32,235 nucleotides of DNA, from NCBI GenBank assembly GCA_938003855.1, contig CALKXD010000060.1, positions 1-32,235 on the forward strand, given 5' to 3'. Below are positions 17,873 through 26,969 of this stretch, piece after piece (within the stretch, counting starts at the first letter, position 1; each line of letters begins with the position of its first letter). The DNA comes from an uncultured Granulosicoccaceae bacterium (GTDB lineage Bacteria; Pseudomonadota; Gammaproteobacteria; Granulosicoccales; Granulosicoccaceae). Made by a program: the position numbers and the translations under genes. The notes under the pieces were generated by a model. That model was given only the letters and a program-made list of their open reading frames with translations, searched no databases and was not told the origin of the DNA.

Positions 17873-18856
17873 TCAGCCAATCAGTTCAGCAGCTTCTGAT
17901 ACTTCTTCATCAAAAACACGCTGATAGAGTTCTTCGATTAGTTCACGCTCGACCGGATCACACTTGTTTAGAAAAGTCAGCTCAAACGCCAACGCGATGT
18001 TTTTGAAGAACTCGGCGTTTTCCGTCCAGGTGATAACAGTCCGCGGACTCATGACGGTAGACAGATCACCGTTGCGGAATGCCGACCGGGTCAGCCCGGC
18101 CAACGCCACCATCTTCTCCACCGTGGAGCGCCCTGCATCGTTCTGGAAGTGCGGTGCTTTGGCCAGCACAATCTCTACTTCTTTATCTTCCGCCAGATAA
18201 TTCAACACAGTAGTAATGGACCAGCGATCCATCTGTGCCTGATTTATCTGCTGGGTGCCGTGGTACAGGCCAGTGGTGTCGCCCAGACCAACGGTGTTGG
18301 CTGTGGCAAAGATCCGAAACGCCGCGTGCGGTCGAATCACCCGGCTCTGATCCAGTAACGTCAACCGCCCTGCCGATTCAAGCACTCGCTGAATGACAAA
18401 CATAACATCGGGTCGACCGGCATCGTATTCATCAAAAACCAGTGCAACGTTGCGCTGGTAGGCCCAGGGCAGAATGCCGTCCTGGAATTCGGTCACCTGC
18501 ACTCCGTCCTGCAGCACAATGGCGTCTTTTCCGATCAAATCGATTCTGCTGACATGGCTGTCGAGGTTAATACGCAAACAGGGCCAGTTCAGACGTGCCG
18601 CTACCTGCTCGATGTGGGTAGACTTACCCGTACCGTGAAACCCGGAAACCAGCACACGCCGGTCACTGGCAAAGCCGGACAGTATCGCCAGCGTGGTACG
18701 CGGATCGAAGATGTAGTCTTCATCGATATCGGGGACCAGCTCGCTACGCCCGCTGTAGGCTGGCACCTGCATATCGATGTTGATACCGAACGTCTCTTTC
18801 ACCGGGCATGTGATATCCGGCAAGGGGGCAATAACACTTTCGTTTTGTTTATTCAT
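17873..18856 (-). CDS. cobS: CobS-like AAA+ ATPase of cobaltochelatase
   Basis: A 327-residue AAA+ protein with long near-identical stretches to CobS of cobalamin producers. Walker A is GFHGTGKS (72-79), Walker B VFDEYD (140-145), and the family signatures include [29 protein letters not shown] and [19 protein letters not shown]. It is expected to form a ring that works with the VWA protein CobT. Start ATG at 18856 gives [13 protein letters not shown] before the conserved KETFGIN region. An open frame continues upstream but would cross a terminator, so the longer form is unlikely. The stop is next to the cobT start, so the two are translated from one mRNA. Its own promoter was not found. Confidence 0.9.
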   Translation of the reverse strand: MNKQNESVIAPLPDITCPVKETFGINIDMQVPAYSGRSELVPDIDEDYIFDPRTTLAILSGFASDRRVLVSGFHGTGKSTHIEQVAARLNWPCLRINLDSHVSRIDLIGKDAIVLQDGVQVTEFQDGILPWAYQRNVALVFDEYDAGRPDVMFVIQRVLESAGRLTLLDQSRVIRPHAAFRIFATANTVGLGDTTGLYHGTQQINQAQMDRWSITTVLNYLAEDKEVEIVLAKAPHFQNDAGRSTVEKMVALAGLTRSAFRNGDLSTVMSPRTVITWTENAEFFKNIALAFELTFLNKCDPVERELIEELYQRVFDEEVSEAAELIG

Positions 18857-18874
18857 AAACCAGTTGCTAATCGT

Positions 18875-18901
18875 AAAAATGCCCCGAGACCAGTCGGGGC
18901 A
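18875..18901 (-). terminator. Intrinsic terminator of the pyrimidine importer operon
   Basis: TGCCCCGA (18880-18887) and TCGGGGCA (18894-18901) form a perfect 8-base-pair stem with a 6-base loop. On the minus strand a run of five U (18879-18875) follows directly. It lies about 55 bases past the binding-protein stop and before cobS, so it separates the two transcription units. Confidence 0.85.
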
Positions 18902-18955
18902 CTTTGTTATGGCTGAGCAGAGTCCTCTGACTCTACCTGCATCGCGCAAAGAACT

Positions 18956-19942
18956 CTACATGGCTTTATCAATCACCATATGAGTCCATGCGCCTTCCGG
19001 TGCTTTGGAAATAACAGGGTCTGAACCTCCGGATAATAGTGTATTCACGGTCCTTTCGTAATCTTCCGGATCAAGTTTTCCGTCAGAACCTGAGGTGAGC
19101 TTGTTGATTTCACCCATCATTCTGCGCTGATGCCTCTCAGTTTGCGCACCTGACGCATCGTTTTCAAGCACGATATCCGCAGCCTCATCAGGATTCTCGC
19201 GGGCAAATTCCCAACCTTTCATCGATGCGCGGACAAATCTTGCCGCTTTGTCGACAAAAGCAGCATCTTCGAGATTCTTCTCAAGAACATAAAGGCCATC
19301 TTCCATTGTCGACACTCCTTGCTCTTCGTACTTAAAAACCAACAGATCATCTGCGGGAATTCCTGCATCAATTATCTGCCAGTACTCGTTGTAGGTCATG
19401 GTGGACACACAATCCGCTTGCTTTTGCAGAATCGGGTCAACGTTAAAACCTTGCTTGAGCACCGTAACACCACCTTCGCTGCCGTCGGTGGCCAACTCCA
19501 GTTTTGCCATCCAGGTCAGGAAGGGGTACTCGTTACCGTAATACCAAACGCCAAGGGTTTTATCGACAAAATCATCCGGCGAGGTGATTCCGGTGTCCTT
19601 GCGGCAGGTCAGCATCATCCCTGAACGCTTGAATGGCTGGGCTATATTTACCAGCGCCACGCCTTTTTCGCGACTGGCCAGCGCAGAAGGCATCCAGTCA
19701 ACCACAACATCCGCACCACCACCGGCGATAACTTGCGGCGGAGCGATATCCGGCCCACCGGGTTTGATTGTGACATTGAGGTCCTCCTCATCATAGAAAC
19801 CCTTGTCCTTGGCGACGTAGTAGCCGGCAAATTGCGCCTGCGTTACCCACTTGAGTTGCAGTGTGAAGTCGTCCTTTGCGTGTGCGAAGCCACTCAACAA
19901 ACCAACACCAAGTGCGCCTGCAGTAATCAACATCTTTTTCAT
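18956..19942 (-). CDS. NMT1/THI5-family ABC transporter substrate-binding protein
   Basis: A 328-residue periplasmic binding protein with a signal peptide (cleavage after HA, residue 22). The mature start, FTLQLKWVTQAQFAGYYVAKDKGFY, is the classic NMT1/THI5 signature, seen in thiamine-precursor (hydroxymethylpyrimidine), riboflavin and aromatic-ring binding proteins. An aromatic cluster (WVTQAQFAGYY, VVDWMPSA, LGVWYYGNEYPFLTW) could stack on a flat ring. Start ATG at 19942 follows GGAGAG; an open frame upstream is not used. It is the last gene of a seven-gene operon with a pyrimidine-catabolic enzyme set, so uracil, thymine, a dihydropyrimidine or a related compound is the inferred ligand. 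Thiamine pyrimidine remains possible, although no thi gene is nearby. Confidence 0.88.
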   Translation of the reverse strand: MKKMLITAGALGVGLLSGFAHAKDDFTLQLKWVTQAQFAGYYVAKDKGFYDEEDLNVTIKPGGPDIAPPQVIAGGGADVVVDWMPSALASREKGVALVNIAQPFKRSGMMLTCRKDTGITSPDDFVDKTLGVWYYGNEYPFLTWMAKLELATDGSEGGVTVLKQGFNVDPILQKQADCVSTMTYNEYWQIIDAGIPADDLLVFKYEEQGVSTMEDGLYVLEKNLEDAAFVDKAARFVRASMKGWEFARENPDEAADIVLENDASGAQTERHQRRMMGEINKLTSGSDGKLDPEDYERTVNTLLSGGSDPVISKAPEGAWTHMVIDKAM

Positions 19943-19956
19943 CGATAACTCTCCGA

Positions 19957-21120
19957 CTAGTTGCGAAACGATGGATGCCAAAACGTAAACATCCGCTCCA
20001 ATAAAGCAATAACCCCGTAGAACATTGACCCGGCCAGTGCAGCGACAGCAATCTCGGCCCATACCATATCCACATTCATTCGCCCGACTTCAGTGGATAT
20101 TCTGAAGCCCATACCAACGATCGGTGTACCAAAAAATTCCGCCACAATTGCGCCGATCAGCGCCAGCGTAGAATTTATTTTCAGGGCATTGAAGATAAAC
20201 GGCAACGCCTGCGGCAGACGCAGCTTGAACAACGACTGCCAGTAGCTCGACCCGTAGGTTTTCATGAGATCCGCTTGCATCGCACTCGACGCAGACAAGC
20301 CGGTAACGGTATTCACCAACATCGGGAAAAACGTCATGATTACTACCACCGCCGCTTTAGATGGCCAGTCAAAACCGAACCACATCACCATGATGGGCGC
20401 GATACCCACCACCGGCAACGCCGATACCAGGTTGCCAATCGGCAGCAATCCACGCTTTAGAAAGCTCGAGCGGTCAATCAGCAGAGCCACCAGTAAACCG
20501 GCACCACAACCCATGGCATAACCAATTAATACTGCTTTTAAAAAAGTCTGCTTAAAGTCTACCCACAGTGTGGCCGTCGACGATACAAATCGCTGCGCTA
20601 TCGCGCTCGGTGCCGGCAGCAATACCTGAGGTACATTGAAGCCACGCGTGCAGATCTCCCAGATAATCAGCAGCCATGCACCAAACGCCAGCGGTATCAG
20701 CACTCTGAGCGCCCACTTCAGCATACTGTTGCGCGAATCAACCATCGAGAGTCGCTCGATGCACAACCACCCTAGCGCCCAGGCAGCAACAACAGCAGCC
20801 CAGAATCCCGTCCCGGGGTGGATACTGTCGAGTGACTCAATCAGTACAAAAGCACCAGAAAAAGAGACCAGGCCAGTCGCCAGTGCCCACCACAACTGCC
20901 GTTTGTCCAGCAACGCGTTTGGTACCAGCCAACTCACGACCAGGAGCAACGCCAGGCCACAAAACAGCAGTATCGATAGCGTCGGTGTTGCTTCGCTCGA
21001 AACCGCTGCGAGACTGCTATGCAGCGGCAGGATAATACTGGCCAGAGCGGCCACACCAGCAAGCAACAGCAGCGCGCGCTGCAGAAGGGTCAACCCCATT
21101 GCGGGTACGGCGGTATTCAT
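19957..21120 (-). CDS. ABC transporter permease with extra N-terminal membrane segments
   Basis: A 387-residue inner-membrane permease. The C-terminal 250 residues are a standard binding-protein-dependent transport domain with the coupling (EAA-like) loop YGSSYWQSLFKLRLPQALPF and SALPVVGIAPIMVMWFG. About 130 residues before it hold roughly four additional hydrophobic segments not found in the usual permease of this type. Its ATG overlaps the end of the preceding permease gene by four bases (ATGA), showing tight translational coupling. It pairs with that permease to form the channel of the importer. The function of the N-terminal part is unknown. Confidence 0.9.
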   Translation of the reverse strand: MNTAVPAMGLTLLQRALLLLAGVAALASIILPLHSSLAAVSSEATPTLSILLFCGLALLLVVSWLVPNALLDKRQLWWALATGLVSFSGAFVLIESLDSIHPGTGFWAAVVAAWALGWLCIERLSMVDSRNSMLKWALRVLIPLAFGAWLLIIWEICTRGFNVPQVLLPAPSAIAQRFVSSTATLWVDFKQTFLKAVLIGYAMGCGAGLLVALLIDRSSFLKRGLLPIGNLVSALPVVGIAPIMVMWFGFDWPSKAAVVVIMTFFPMLVNTVTGLSASSAMQADLMKTYGSSYWQSLFKLRLPQALPFIFNALKINSTLALIGAIVAEFFGTPIVGMGFRISTEVGRMNVDMVWAEIAVAALAGSMFYGVIALLERMFTFWHPSFRN

Positions 21121-22010
21121 TTCGCCATCCCCATGCGATCGAGCACCAGACGATTGGCCATACTGACCAGTGCTACCAGGGACGCTGCCAGAATCGACGC
21201 CATTACCAGCGCGGACCAGATCTGCACCGTCTGTCCATAGTACGAACCAGCCAGCAATCGGGCACCGAGACCTGCCACCGCACCAGTAGGTAATTCACCA
21301 ACAATGGCCCCGACCATAGATATGGCTATGGCGATCTTCATACTGGTAAACAAATACGGAACCGACGCCGGCAATCGCAGCTTCCACAGTGTTTGCCACG
21401 CTGAAGCACTGTACGTGTGCATCAGGTCAATGTGACTGCTGTCCGGTGAACGCAACCCTTTGACCATGCCCACCGCAACCGGAAAAAAACTCAAATAGGT
21501 CGAGATAAACGCTTTCGGCAGCAGCCCTTGAATACCCACCGAGTTAAGTACCACAATGATCATCGGTGCAATGGCAAGTATGGGAATAGTCTGCGAAGCG
21601 ATAATCCACGGCATCAGGCTTTTATCCAACGCACGGTTGTGCACAATCCCCACGGCCAGCAGCACGCCAAGCACCGTACCGAGAAAAAAACCCAATAAGG
21701 CGGTAGACAGTGTGATCCACGAATGAAATACCAGACTACGCTTGGAGGTGATTTTTTTCTGTACCGTTGTTTTATAGATTTCCTGCCCGACCTGGTGCGG
21801 AGCCGGCAATACCGGCCGCTCCTGATTTAAGGTATCGCCTACCAGGGTTGTGAACGATACGTTGTCGAGCTTGGCGCGCTGGTAGATATCGCGTTGAAAG
21901 GGTGTATTAAGCAGCACAGCTGACGCATACCAGACAACCAGCAACACCATAAGCACGACAACCACCGGCCAGACCCGCTGATAACTCTGCGACAGACGAC
22001 CCGGTCTCAT
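21117..22010 (-). CDS. ABC transporter permease
   Basis: A 297-residue inner-membrane permease of the nitrate/sulfonate/pyrimidine-precursor type. An N-terminal membrane segment (about 14-33) precedes an extended periplasmic region (34-95), then five or more helices with the coupling loop YSASAWQTLWKLRLPASVPY and IASQTIPILAIAPMIIV. It is 24 bases downstream of the ATPase gene and overlaps the next permease by four bases. Together they are predicted to import the substrate that the downstream-encoded binding protein captures. Confidence 0.9.
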   Translation of the reverse strand: MRPGRLSQSYQRVWPVVVVLMVLLVVWYASAVLLNTPFQRDIYQRAKLDNVSFTTLVGDTLNQERPVLPAPHQVGQEIYKTTVQKKITSKRSLVFHSWITLSTALLGFFLGTVLGVLLAVGIVHNRALDKSLMPWIIASQTIPILAIAPMIIVVLNSVGIQGLLPKAFISTYLSFFPVAVGMVKGLRSPDSSHIDLMHTYSASAWQTLWKLRLPASVPYLFTSMKIAIAISMVGAIVGELPTGAVAGLGARLLAGSYYGQTVQIWSALVMASILAASLVALVSMANRLVLDRMGMAK

Positions 22011-22034
22011 TCTGGCGACACCCGTGCTATACCT

Positions 22035-22877
22035 CTAGCCTTCATAGCTGTGCCCTTGTCGCAACCCCTCTCGCACCCGGTGTGCAATATCTAGAAACTC
22101 CGGTGTTTCACGGATATCCAGATCACGATCTCGCGGCAGACTAGTGTCAATCACATCGATAATGCGTCCGGGACGGGGTGACATCACCACGATACGAGTT
22201 GACAGAAACACCGCTTCCGGTATCGAGTGCGTTACGAACACCACTGTTTTGCTGGTTTTATCCCATAATTTAAGCAATTGCTCATTGAGATGATCACGCA
22301 CTATTTCATCAAGCGCCCCGAACGGTTCATCCATCAGCAGCAATGCCGGTTCAACCGCTAAGGCACGCGCAATTGAAGCGCGCTGTTGCATGCCTCCCGA
22401 CAACTGCCAGGGAAACTTTTTCGCAAAGCCCGCCAGATTGACAAGCTCTAGGTTACGCTGCACGCGTTCACGCCGCTCACTTCTGGAAAGCCCCATAATT
22501 TCCAGCGGCAGTGCTACGTTGCGTGCAATATTGCGCCACGGATACAACGATGCTGCCTGAAAAACATAACCATAAGCGCGATTCAATCGTGCTTCGTGCG
22601 CGCTGACGCCGTTAACGGTAATGCTGCCATCGGTAGGCTGCTCCAGATCGGCGATCACCCGCAGCAGGGTTGTCTTACCGCAACCCGATGGCCCGATAAA
22701 AGAGACAAAGTCCCCCGCACCAACGCTGAGGTTAACCTCGGATAGCGCATGCACAGGACCATCGCCGGTCTCGAAGGTCAGGGACAAATTTTGCGCATCA
22801 ATGACGCACTCATTGCCAGCCACCGTCGCGCTGGCCAGTGGCTTGGCCGGGCTTACTGATTGATCGGTCTCAGGCAT
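22035..22877 (-). CDS. ABC transporter ATP-binding protein
   Basis: A 280-residue ATPase that drives the importer. Walker A GPSGCGKTT, the Q-loop at YGYVFQ, signature LSGGMQQR, Walker B LLLMDEPF and the switch histidine in FVTHSIPEA are all present. It belongs to the TauB/SsuB/ThiZ-like group that partners NMT1-type binding proteins. The start is ATG at 22877, which shares its A with the TGA of the dihydropyrimidinase gene (TGATG). That overlap joins the enzyme and transport parts of the operon into one translation unit. An open frame reaching 22943 is not needed. Confidence 0.93.
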   Translation of the reverse strand: MPETDQSVSPAKPLASATVAGNECVIDAQNLSLTFETGDGPVHALSEVNLSVGAGDFVSFIGPSGCGKTTLLRVIADLEQPTDGSITVNGVSAHEARLNRAYGYVFQAASLYPWRNIARNVALPLEIMGLSRSERRERVQRNLELVNLAGFAKKFPWQLSGGMQQRASIARALAVEPALLLMDEPFGALDEIVRDHLNEQLLKLWDKTSKTVVFVTHSIPEAVFLSTRIVVMSPRPGRIIDVIDTSLPRDRDLDIRETPEFLDIAHRVREGLRQGHSYEG

Positions 22878-24331
22878 CAGACCCCGGCCGGCATGTTGGC
22901 CGGATCGCGCACTACAGCTCTCGGTGCAGTCAACTCCTTCCACTGAGACAGTGCTTTATTTACGGCTGGATAGGCATCCCGGGGAACAAACCTGCCATGG
23001 CCTTCCTGCGCATTGACAGAGTCCTCCGTAACCGCCACAACTCCGCGGGTCAGGGTAAAGCGCGGCAAGCCCGTCACCTCTATCCCTTCAAACACGTTGT
23101 AGTCAATGGCCGACTGCTGCTTGTCTGCCGTAATCGTCTTACTGCGAACCGGATCCCAGACGATGAGGTCAGCATCGGCCCCTACCATCACCGCACCCTT
23201 TTTCGGATACATGTTGAGAATCTTTGCAATATTAGTGGAGGTAACCGCGACAAATTCATTCAGAGTCAGCCGCCCGGTGGTGACCCCTTTTGTCCACAAC
23301 ACCGGCAGTCGATCTTCCAGACCACCGGTACCATTCGGAATTTTAGTGAAGTCGCCGAGACCGAAACGCTTTTGCTCTGTCGTGAATGCACAATGATCCG
23401 TGGCGACCACCTGCAAGCTACCCGCCTGCAAGCCCGCCCATAGACCATCCTGGTGCTCTTTACTGCGGAACGGCGGCGACATCACCCGACGTGCCGAATG
23501 ATCCCAGTCTTTATTGAAGTATTCACTTTCATCAAGCGTCAAATGCTGCACCAGCGGCTCACCATAAACACGCATGCCTTTCTGTCTGGCCCGGCGAATG
23601 GCTTCATGCGCCTGCTCACAGGACACATGTACTATGTACAGCGGCACGCCTGCCATATCGGCAATCATGATCGCGCGATTAGCAGCTTCACCCTCGACTT
23701 CCGGCGGACGCGAGTAGGCATGTCCTTCAGGCCCGTTATTGCCTTCAGCCATCAACTTTGCCTGCAGCTGCGCAACAACATCACCGTTCTCAGCATGCAC
23801 CAGCGGCATTGCACCCAATGCGGCGCATCGTTGGAACGATGAGAACATTTCATCGTCATCAACCATCAGTGCACCCTTGTAGGCGAGAAAGTGTTTGAAG
23901 GTATTAATGCCACTGTCTACCACAGTCGCCATTTCGTTGAAGACCTGTTCACTCCACCAGGTAATGGCCATATGGAAGGAATAATCACACGATGCCTTGG
24001 AGGTTTTGTTGTCCCACATCTGCCGCGCCTCGAGCAGCGATTGGCCCGGTGACGGCAGACAGAAATCCACAACCGTTGTCGTTCCGCCGGACAAAGCAGC
24101 GCGGGTTCCTGACTCAAAATCATCGGAGGAGTACGTGCCCATAAACGGCATTTCAAGATGGGTGTGCGGATCAATCCCACCGGGCATTACATAACAACCG
24201 TCCGCATCCAGCGTCTCGCTGCCGGTAAGATTCTCACCGATCTGACTAATACGCCCGCCTTCGATCAACACATCAGATTTATACGTTAAATCTGCGGTAA
24301 CAATGGTGCCACCCTTGATTACTGTCGACAT
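22877..24331 (-). CDS. hydA: Dihydropyrimidinase (D-hydantoinase family)
   Basis: A 484-residue amidohydrolase that opens 5,6-dihydrouracil or dihydrothymine to the N-carbamoyl-beta-amino acid, the second step of reductive pyrimidine breakdown. The two-zinc site is complete: His56 and His58 (GGIDPHTHLE), the carbamylated Lys152 (FLAYKG), His179 (LVHAENGD), His235 (YIVHVSCEQ) and Asp312 (VATDHCAF). Length fits dihydropyrimidinases. ATG at 24331 follows GGGAGA at good spacing. The gene sits 11 bases after the ureidopropionase gene and overlaps the ATPase gene by one base. Hydantoinase activity is common in the family, but the neighbouring PreTA genes favour the pyrimidine role. Confidence 0.95.
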   Translation of the reverse strand: MSTVIKGGTIVTADLTYKSDVLIEGGRISQIGENLTGSETLDADGCYVMPGGIDPHTHLEMPFMGTYSSDDFESGTRAALSGGTTTVVDFCLPSPGQSLLEARQMWDNKTSKASCDYSFHMAITWWSEQVFNEMATVVDSGINTFKHFLAYKGALMVDDDEMFSSFQRCAALGAMPLVHAENGDVVAQLQAKLMAEGNNGPEGHAYSRPPEVEGEAANRAIMIADMAGVPLYIVHVSCEQAHEAIRRARQKGMRVYGEPLVQHLTLDESEYFNKDWDHSARRVMSPPFRSKEHQDGLWAGLQAGSLQVVATDHCAFTTEQKRFGLGDFTKIPNGTGGLEDRLPVLWTKGVTTGRLTLNEFVAVTSTNIAKILNMYPKKGAVMVGADADLIVWDPVRSKTITADKQQSAIDYNVFEGIEVTGLPRFTLTRGVVAVTEDSVNAQEGHGRFVPRDAYPAVNKALSQWKELTAPRAVVRDPANMPAGV

Positions 24332-24342
24332 GAGTTTTCTCC

Positions 24343-25590
24343 CTAAGAGACAATTTCAGCGGTTTCAACAACCGCATGGAAAAGTACATTGGTCCCTGCA
24401 GCTGCCCACTGCGGGGTGATTTCTTCCGCTTCATTGTGGGACAAACCATCAACACAGGGGCACATCACCATAGCGGTGGGTGCAACGTGGTTTATCCAAC
24501 AGGCATCGTGACCGGCACCGGACACCAGATCACGGTGGCTATAGCCCAAACGCCCTGCGGCATTACGCACTGCGTCCACACAGCCGGCGTCAAATTCAAC
24601 CGGATCAAAGCCACCGACCTGTTCTATTTCCAGACCCAGTCCCATCTGTTGACAAATTTTTTCGGCACCGGCCCGCAGTCGCGCTTCCATATCGGCAATG
24701 GTTTCTTTAAGCGGGTGTCGAAAATCGATAGTAAACACCACCCGCCCCGGAATAATGTTGCGTGAGTTGGGGTAGACATCGCAGTGGCCTATGGCACCGA
24801 CAGCATCGGGAGCATGGCTCCAGGCGATGTCGTCAACTAGCTGGGTAATTTTCGCCATACCCAAACCAGCGTTACAGCGCATCGGCATCGGTGTGGAGCC
24901 AGTGTGACTTTCCTTGCCGGTAACGGTGACTTCCAGCCACTTCAGGCCCTGCCCGTGAGTGACCACACCAACTTCTTTATTTTCTTTTTCGAGAATCGGC
25001 CCCTGCTCTATATGCAGCTCGAAAAACGCTTTCATTTTACGCGCACCAACTTCTTCATCACCGAGCCAGCCAATCCGTTTTAATTCATCGCCCAGCTTGC
25101 AGCCCTCGGAGTCTTCACGATCATAGGCCCACTGCAATGTATGGACACCGGCAAATACACCGGACGCAACCATCGCCGGTGCAAAGCGGGAACCCTCTTC
25201 ATTGGTCCAGTTAACCACCACAATCGGGTGTCGGGTTTTAACCTTCATCTCATTAAGTTGCCTGACAATTTCAAGCCCGCTCAGCACCCCCAGGACGCCA
25301 TCGTATTTACCCCCGGTAGGCTGGGTATCCAAATGACTGCCGACATAAACCGGCAAGGCGTCCGGATCGGTTCCCGCGCGGGTGGCAAACATGGTCCCCA
25401 TCTGATCGACCGCCATGGACATGCCCGCAGATTCACACCACTGCTGAAACAATTCACGGCCTTTCGCATCGTCATCGGTGAGGGTTTGCCGGTTGTTGCC
25501 ACCGGCAATACCCGGCCCTATCTTCGCCATCTCCATGAGCGACTCCCACAATCGCTCACTGTTAATCTTCATATTGCTTGAAATTATCAC
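24343..25590 (-). CDS. Beta-ureidopropionase / N-carbamoyl-amino-acid hydrolase (M20 type)
   Basis: A 415-residue zinc amidohydrolase of the M20 AmaB/HyuC/AllC group. In this setting it should hydrolyse N-carbamoyl-beta-alanine to beta-alanine, CO2 and ammonia, the third step of the Pyd pathway. Metal-binding elements are GSHLDTQPTGGKYDGVLG, NEEGSRF, ELHIEQGP and the late VDGLSHNEAE; NSRNIIPG is the dimer-arm substrate motif. Allantoate amidohydrolases share this pattern, so the exact substrate rests on neighbours. The start is uncertain: GTG at 25590 has AGGAAG five bases upstream, while ATG at 25572 and GTG at 25626 are also in frame. It lies between the aminotransferase and dihydropyrimidinase genes in one operon. 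Confidence 0.88.
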   Translation of the reverse strand: MIISSNMKINSERLWESLMEMAKIGPGIAGGNNRQTLTDDDAKGRELFQQWCESAGMSMAVDQMGTMFATRAGTDPDALPVYVGSHLDTQPTGGKYDGVLGVLSGLEIVRQLNEMKVKTRHPIVVVNWTNEEGSRFAPAMVASGVFAGVHTLQWAYDREDSEGCKLGDELKRIGWLGDEEVGARKMKAFFELHIEQGPILEKENKEVGVVTHGQGLKWLEVTVTGKESHTGSTPMPMRCNAGLGMAKITQLVDDIAWSHAPDAVGAIGHCDVYPNSRNIIPGRVVFTIDFRHPLKETIADMEARLRAGAEKICQQMGLGLEIEQVGGFDPVEFDAGCVDAVRNAAGRLGYSHRDLVSGAGHDACWINHVAPTAMVMCPCVDGLSHNEAEEITPQWAAAGTNVLFHAVVETAEIVS

Positions 25591-25637
25591 TGTATCTTCC
25601 TGGCTTTTACCAACGGCGACTGTCACGTGGTTAACGA

Positions 25638-26963
25638 TCAGTCGAGTGTTTTCAGAACGCTTTTAAGAACGTCAAAAATTTCATCGATCTGGGATTTTTC
25701 AATAATCAACGGCGGAGACAATGCGATGATATCCCCGGTGGTTCGAATCAACAGATCTTTCTCAAAAGCCTTTAAAAACGCTGTAAATGCACGCTTTGTG
25801 GGCTCACCAGCTATCGGGTCAAGCTCGATCGCCCCGATCAACCCGTAGTTGCGGATATCAATCACATGCGGCAAGCCTTTCAGTGAGTGCAGCGCGTCTT
25901 CCCAATAGCCAGCCAGGTCCGCTGCACGCGCAAACAGATTTTCTTCGCGATAAGTCTCAAGGGTGGCCAATGCGGCTGCACTGGCAATCGGATTGCCGGA
26001 GTAGGTGTAACCGTGAAAAAACTCAATCAGATGCTCGGGACCGGTCATGAACGCATCGTGTATGTCGTCGCGAACAAACACTGCGCCCATCGGAATCACG
26101 CCACTGGTCAGGCCTTTAGCGGTGGTGATGATGTCTGGAACCACTCCGAATACATCGGGTGAAAAGGCCCCACCCATGCGTCCAAAACCAGTAATCACTT
26201 CATCGAAAATCAGCAAAATTCCGTGCTTGTCGCAGATTTCGCGCAATCGCTGCAAATAGCCTTTAGGCGGCATCAGCACACCCGTTGACCCTGCCATCGG
26301 CTCGACGATCACCGCTGCAATTGTCGAGGCATCATGCAACGCAACTATGCGCTCAAGATCATCGGCGAACTCAACGCCGTGCTCCGGCAGTCCGCGGGTA
26401 AATGCGTTGCGTTGGATATCGTGCGTGTGCTGCATGTGGTCAACGCCACCGAGCAACGTGCCAAACATTTTGCGGTTGGAAACAATGCCACCAACCGATA
26501 TCCCGCCGAAATTTACCCCGTGGTAGCCGCGTTCGCGGCCGATCAATCTTGTGCGACTGCCGTCGCCTTTGACACGGTGGTAGGCAATCGCCATTTTCAG
26601 AGCGGTTTCTACTGACTCTGAACCGGAGTTGGTAAAAAACACATGATTCATAGATTCCGGGGCTATTTCGGCCAGTGCCGTGGCGAGTTCAAATACTTTC
26701 GGATGACCCAGCTGGAACGCTGGCGCGTAGTCGAGTTCCGCTACCTGCTGCTGCACCGCCTCGATGATTCTGGGGCGGCCGTGGCCCGCATTGCAACACC
26801 ACAGACCGGCCGTGCCATCGAGTACCTGACGCCCATCGTCCGTCGTGTAATGCATGTCTTTCGCGGCAACAAACATCCGTGGTGTCTGCTTAAACTGACG
26901 GTTGGCCGTAAATGGCATCCAGAAAGCGTCCAGATTATTCGGCCGTGAATTGTTTTTACCCAT
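25638..26963 (-). CDS. Omega-amino acid (beta-alanine):pyruvate aminotransferase, class III
   Basis: A 441-residue PLP aminotransferase. The PLP lysine is Lys283 (ITTAKGLTSG). LIFDEVITGFGR (251-262) holds the cofactor aspartate, and TNSGSESVETALK (111-123) binds phosphate. The N-terminal FWMPFTANRQFKQTPR and GLWCCNAGHGRPRI match the beta-alanine:pyruvate transaminases of Pseudomonas. It would convert beta-alanine (or 3-aminoisobutyrate) plus pyruvate to malonate semialdehyde (or its methyl form) plus alanine, closing the pyrimidine pathway. It is the first gene of the seven-gene operon. Its ribosome site (GAGAG, seven bases before ATG) lies inside a predicted leader hairpin. No semialdehyde dehydrogenase gene is in the window. 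Confidence 0.93.
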   Translation of the reverse strand: MGKNNSRPNNLDAFWMPFTANRQFKQTPRMFVAAKDMHYTTDDGRQVLDGTAGLWCCNAGHGRPRIIEAVQQQVAELDYAPAFQLGHPKVFELATALAEIAPESMNHVFFTNSGSESVETALKMAIAYHRVKGDGSRTRLIGRERGYHGVNFGGISVGGIVSNRKMFGTLLGGVDHMQHTHDIQRNAFTRGLPEHGVEFADDLERIVALHDASTIAAVIVEPMAGSTGVLMPPKGYLQRLREICDKHGILLIFDEVITGFGRMGGAFSPDVFGVVPDIITTAKGLTSGVIPMGAVFVRDDIHDAFMTGPEHLIEFFHGYTYSGNPIASAAALATLETYREENLFARAADLAGYWEDALHSLKGLPHVIDIRNYGLIGAIELDPIAGEPTKRAFTAFLKAFEKDLLIRTTGDIIALSPPLIIEKSQIDEIFDVLKSVLKTLD

Positions 26964-26969
26964 GATGTT

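Noticed and set aside
15934-19965. A shared leader motif (CTAGT followed by GGAGAGTT) before glyA and the binding-protein gene
   Set aside because: Both are simply good ribosome sites with a short similar flank; two cases are not enough to claim a common element.
18956-22877. Importer for taurine, sulfonate or nitrate
   Set aside because: The ATPase and permeases alone would allow it, but the binding protein has the NMT1/THI5 N-terminus and the genes are fused by overlaps to dihydropyrimidinase and ureidopropionase.
24343-25590. Allantoate amidohydrolase of purine breakdown
   Set aside because: The family is shared, but no allantoinase or ureidoglycolate gene is nearby, while dihydropyrimidinase and PreTA are.
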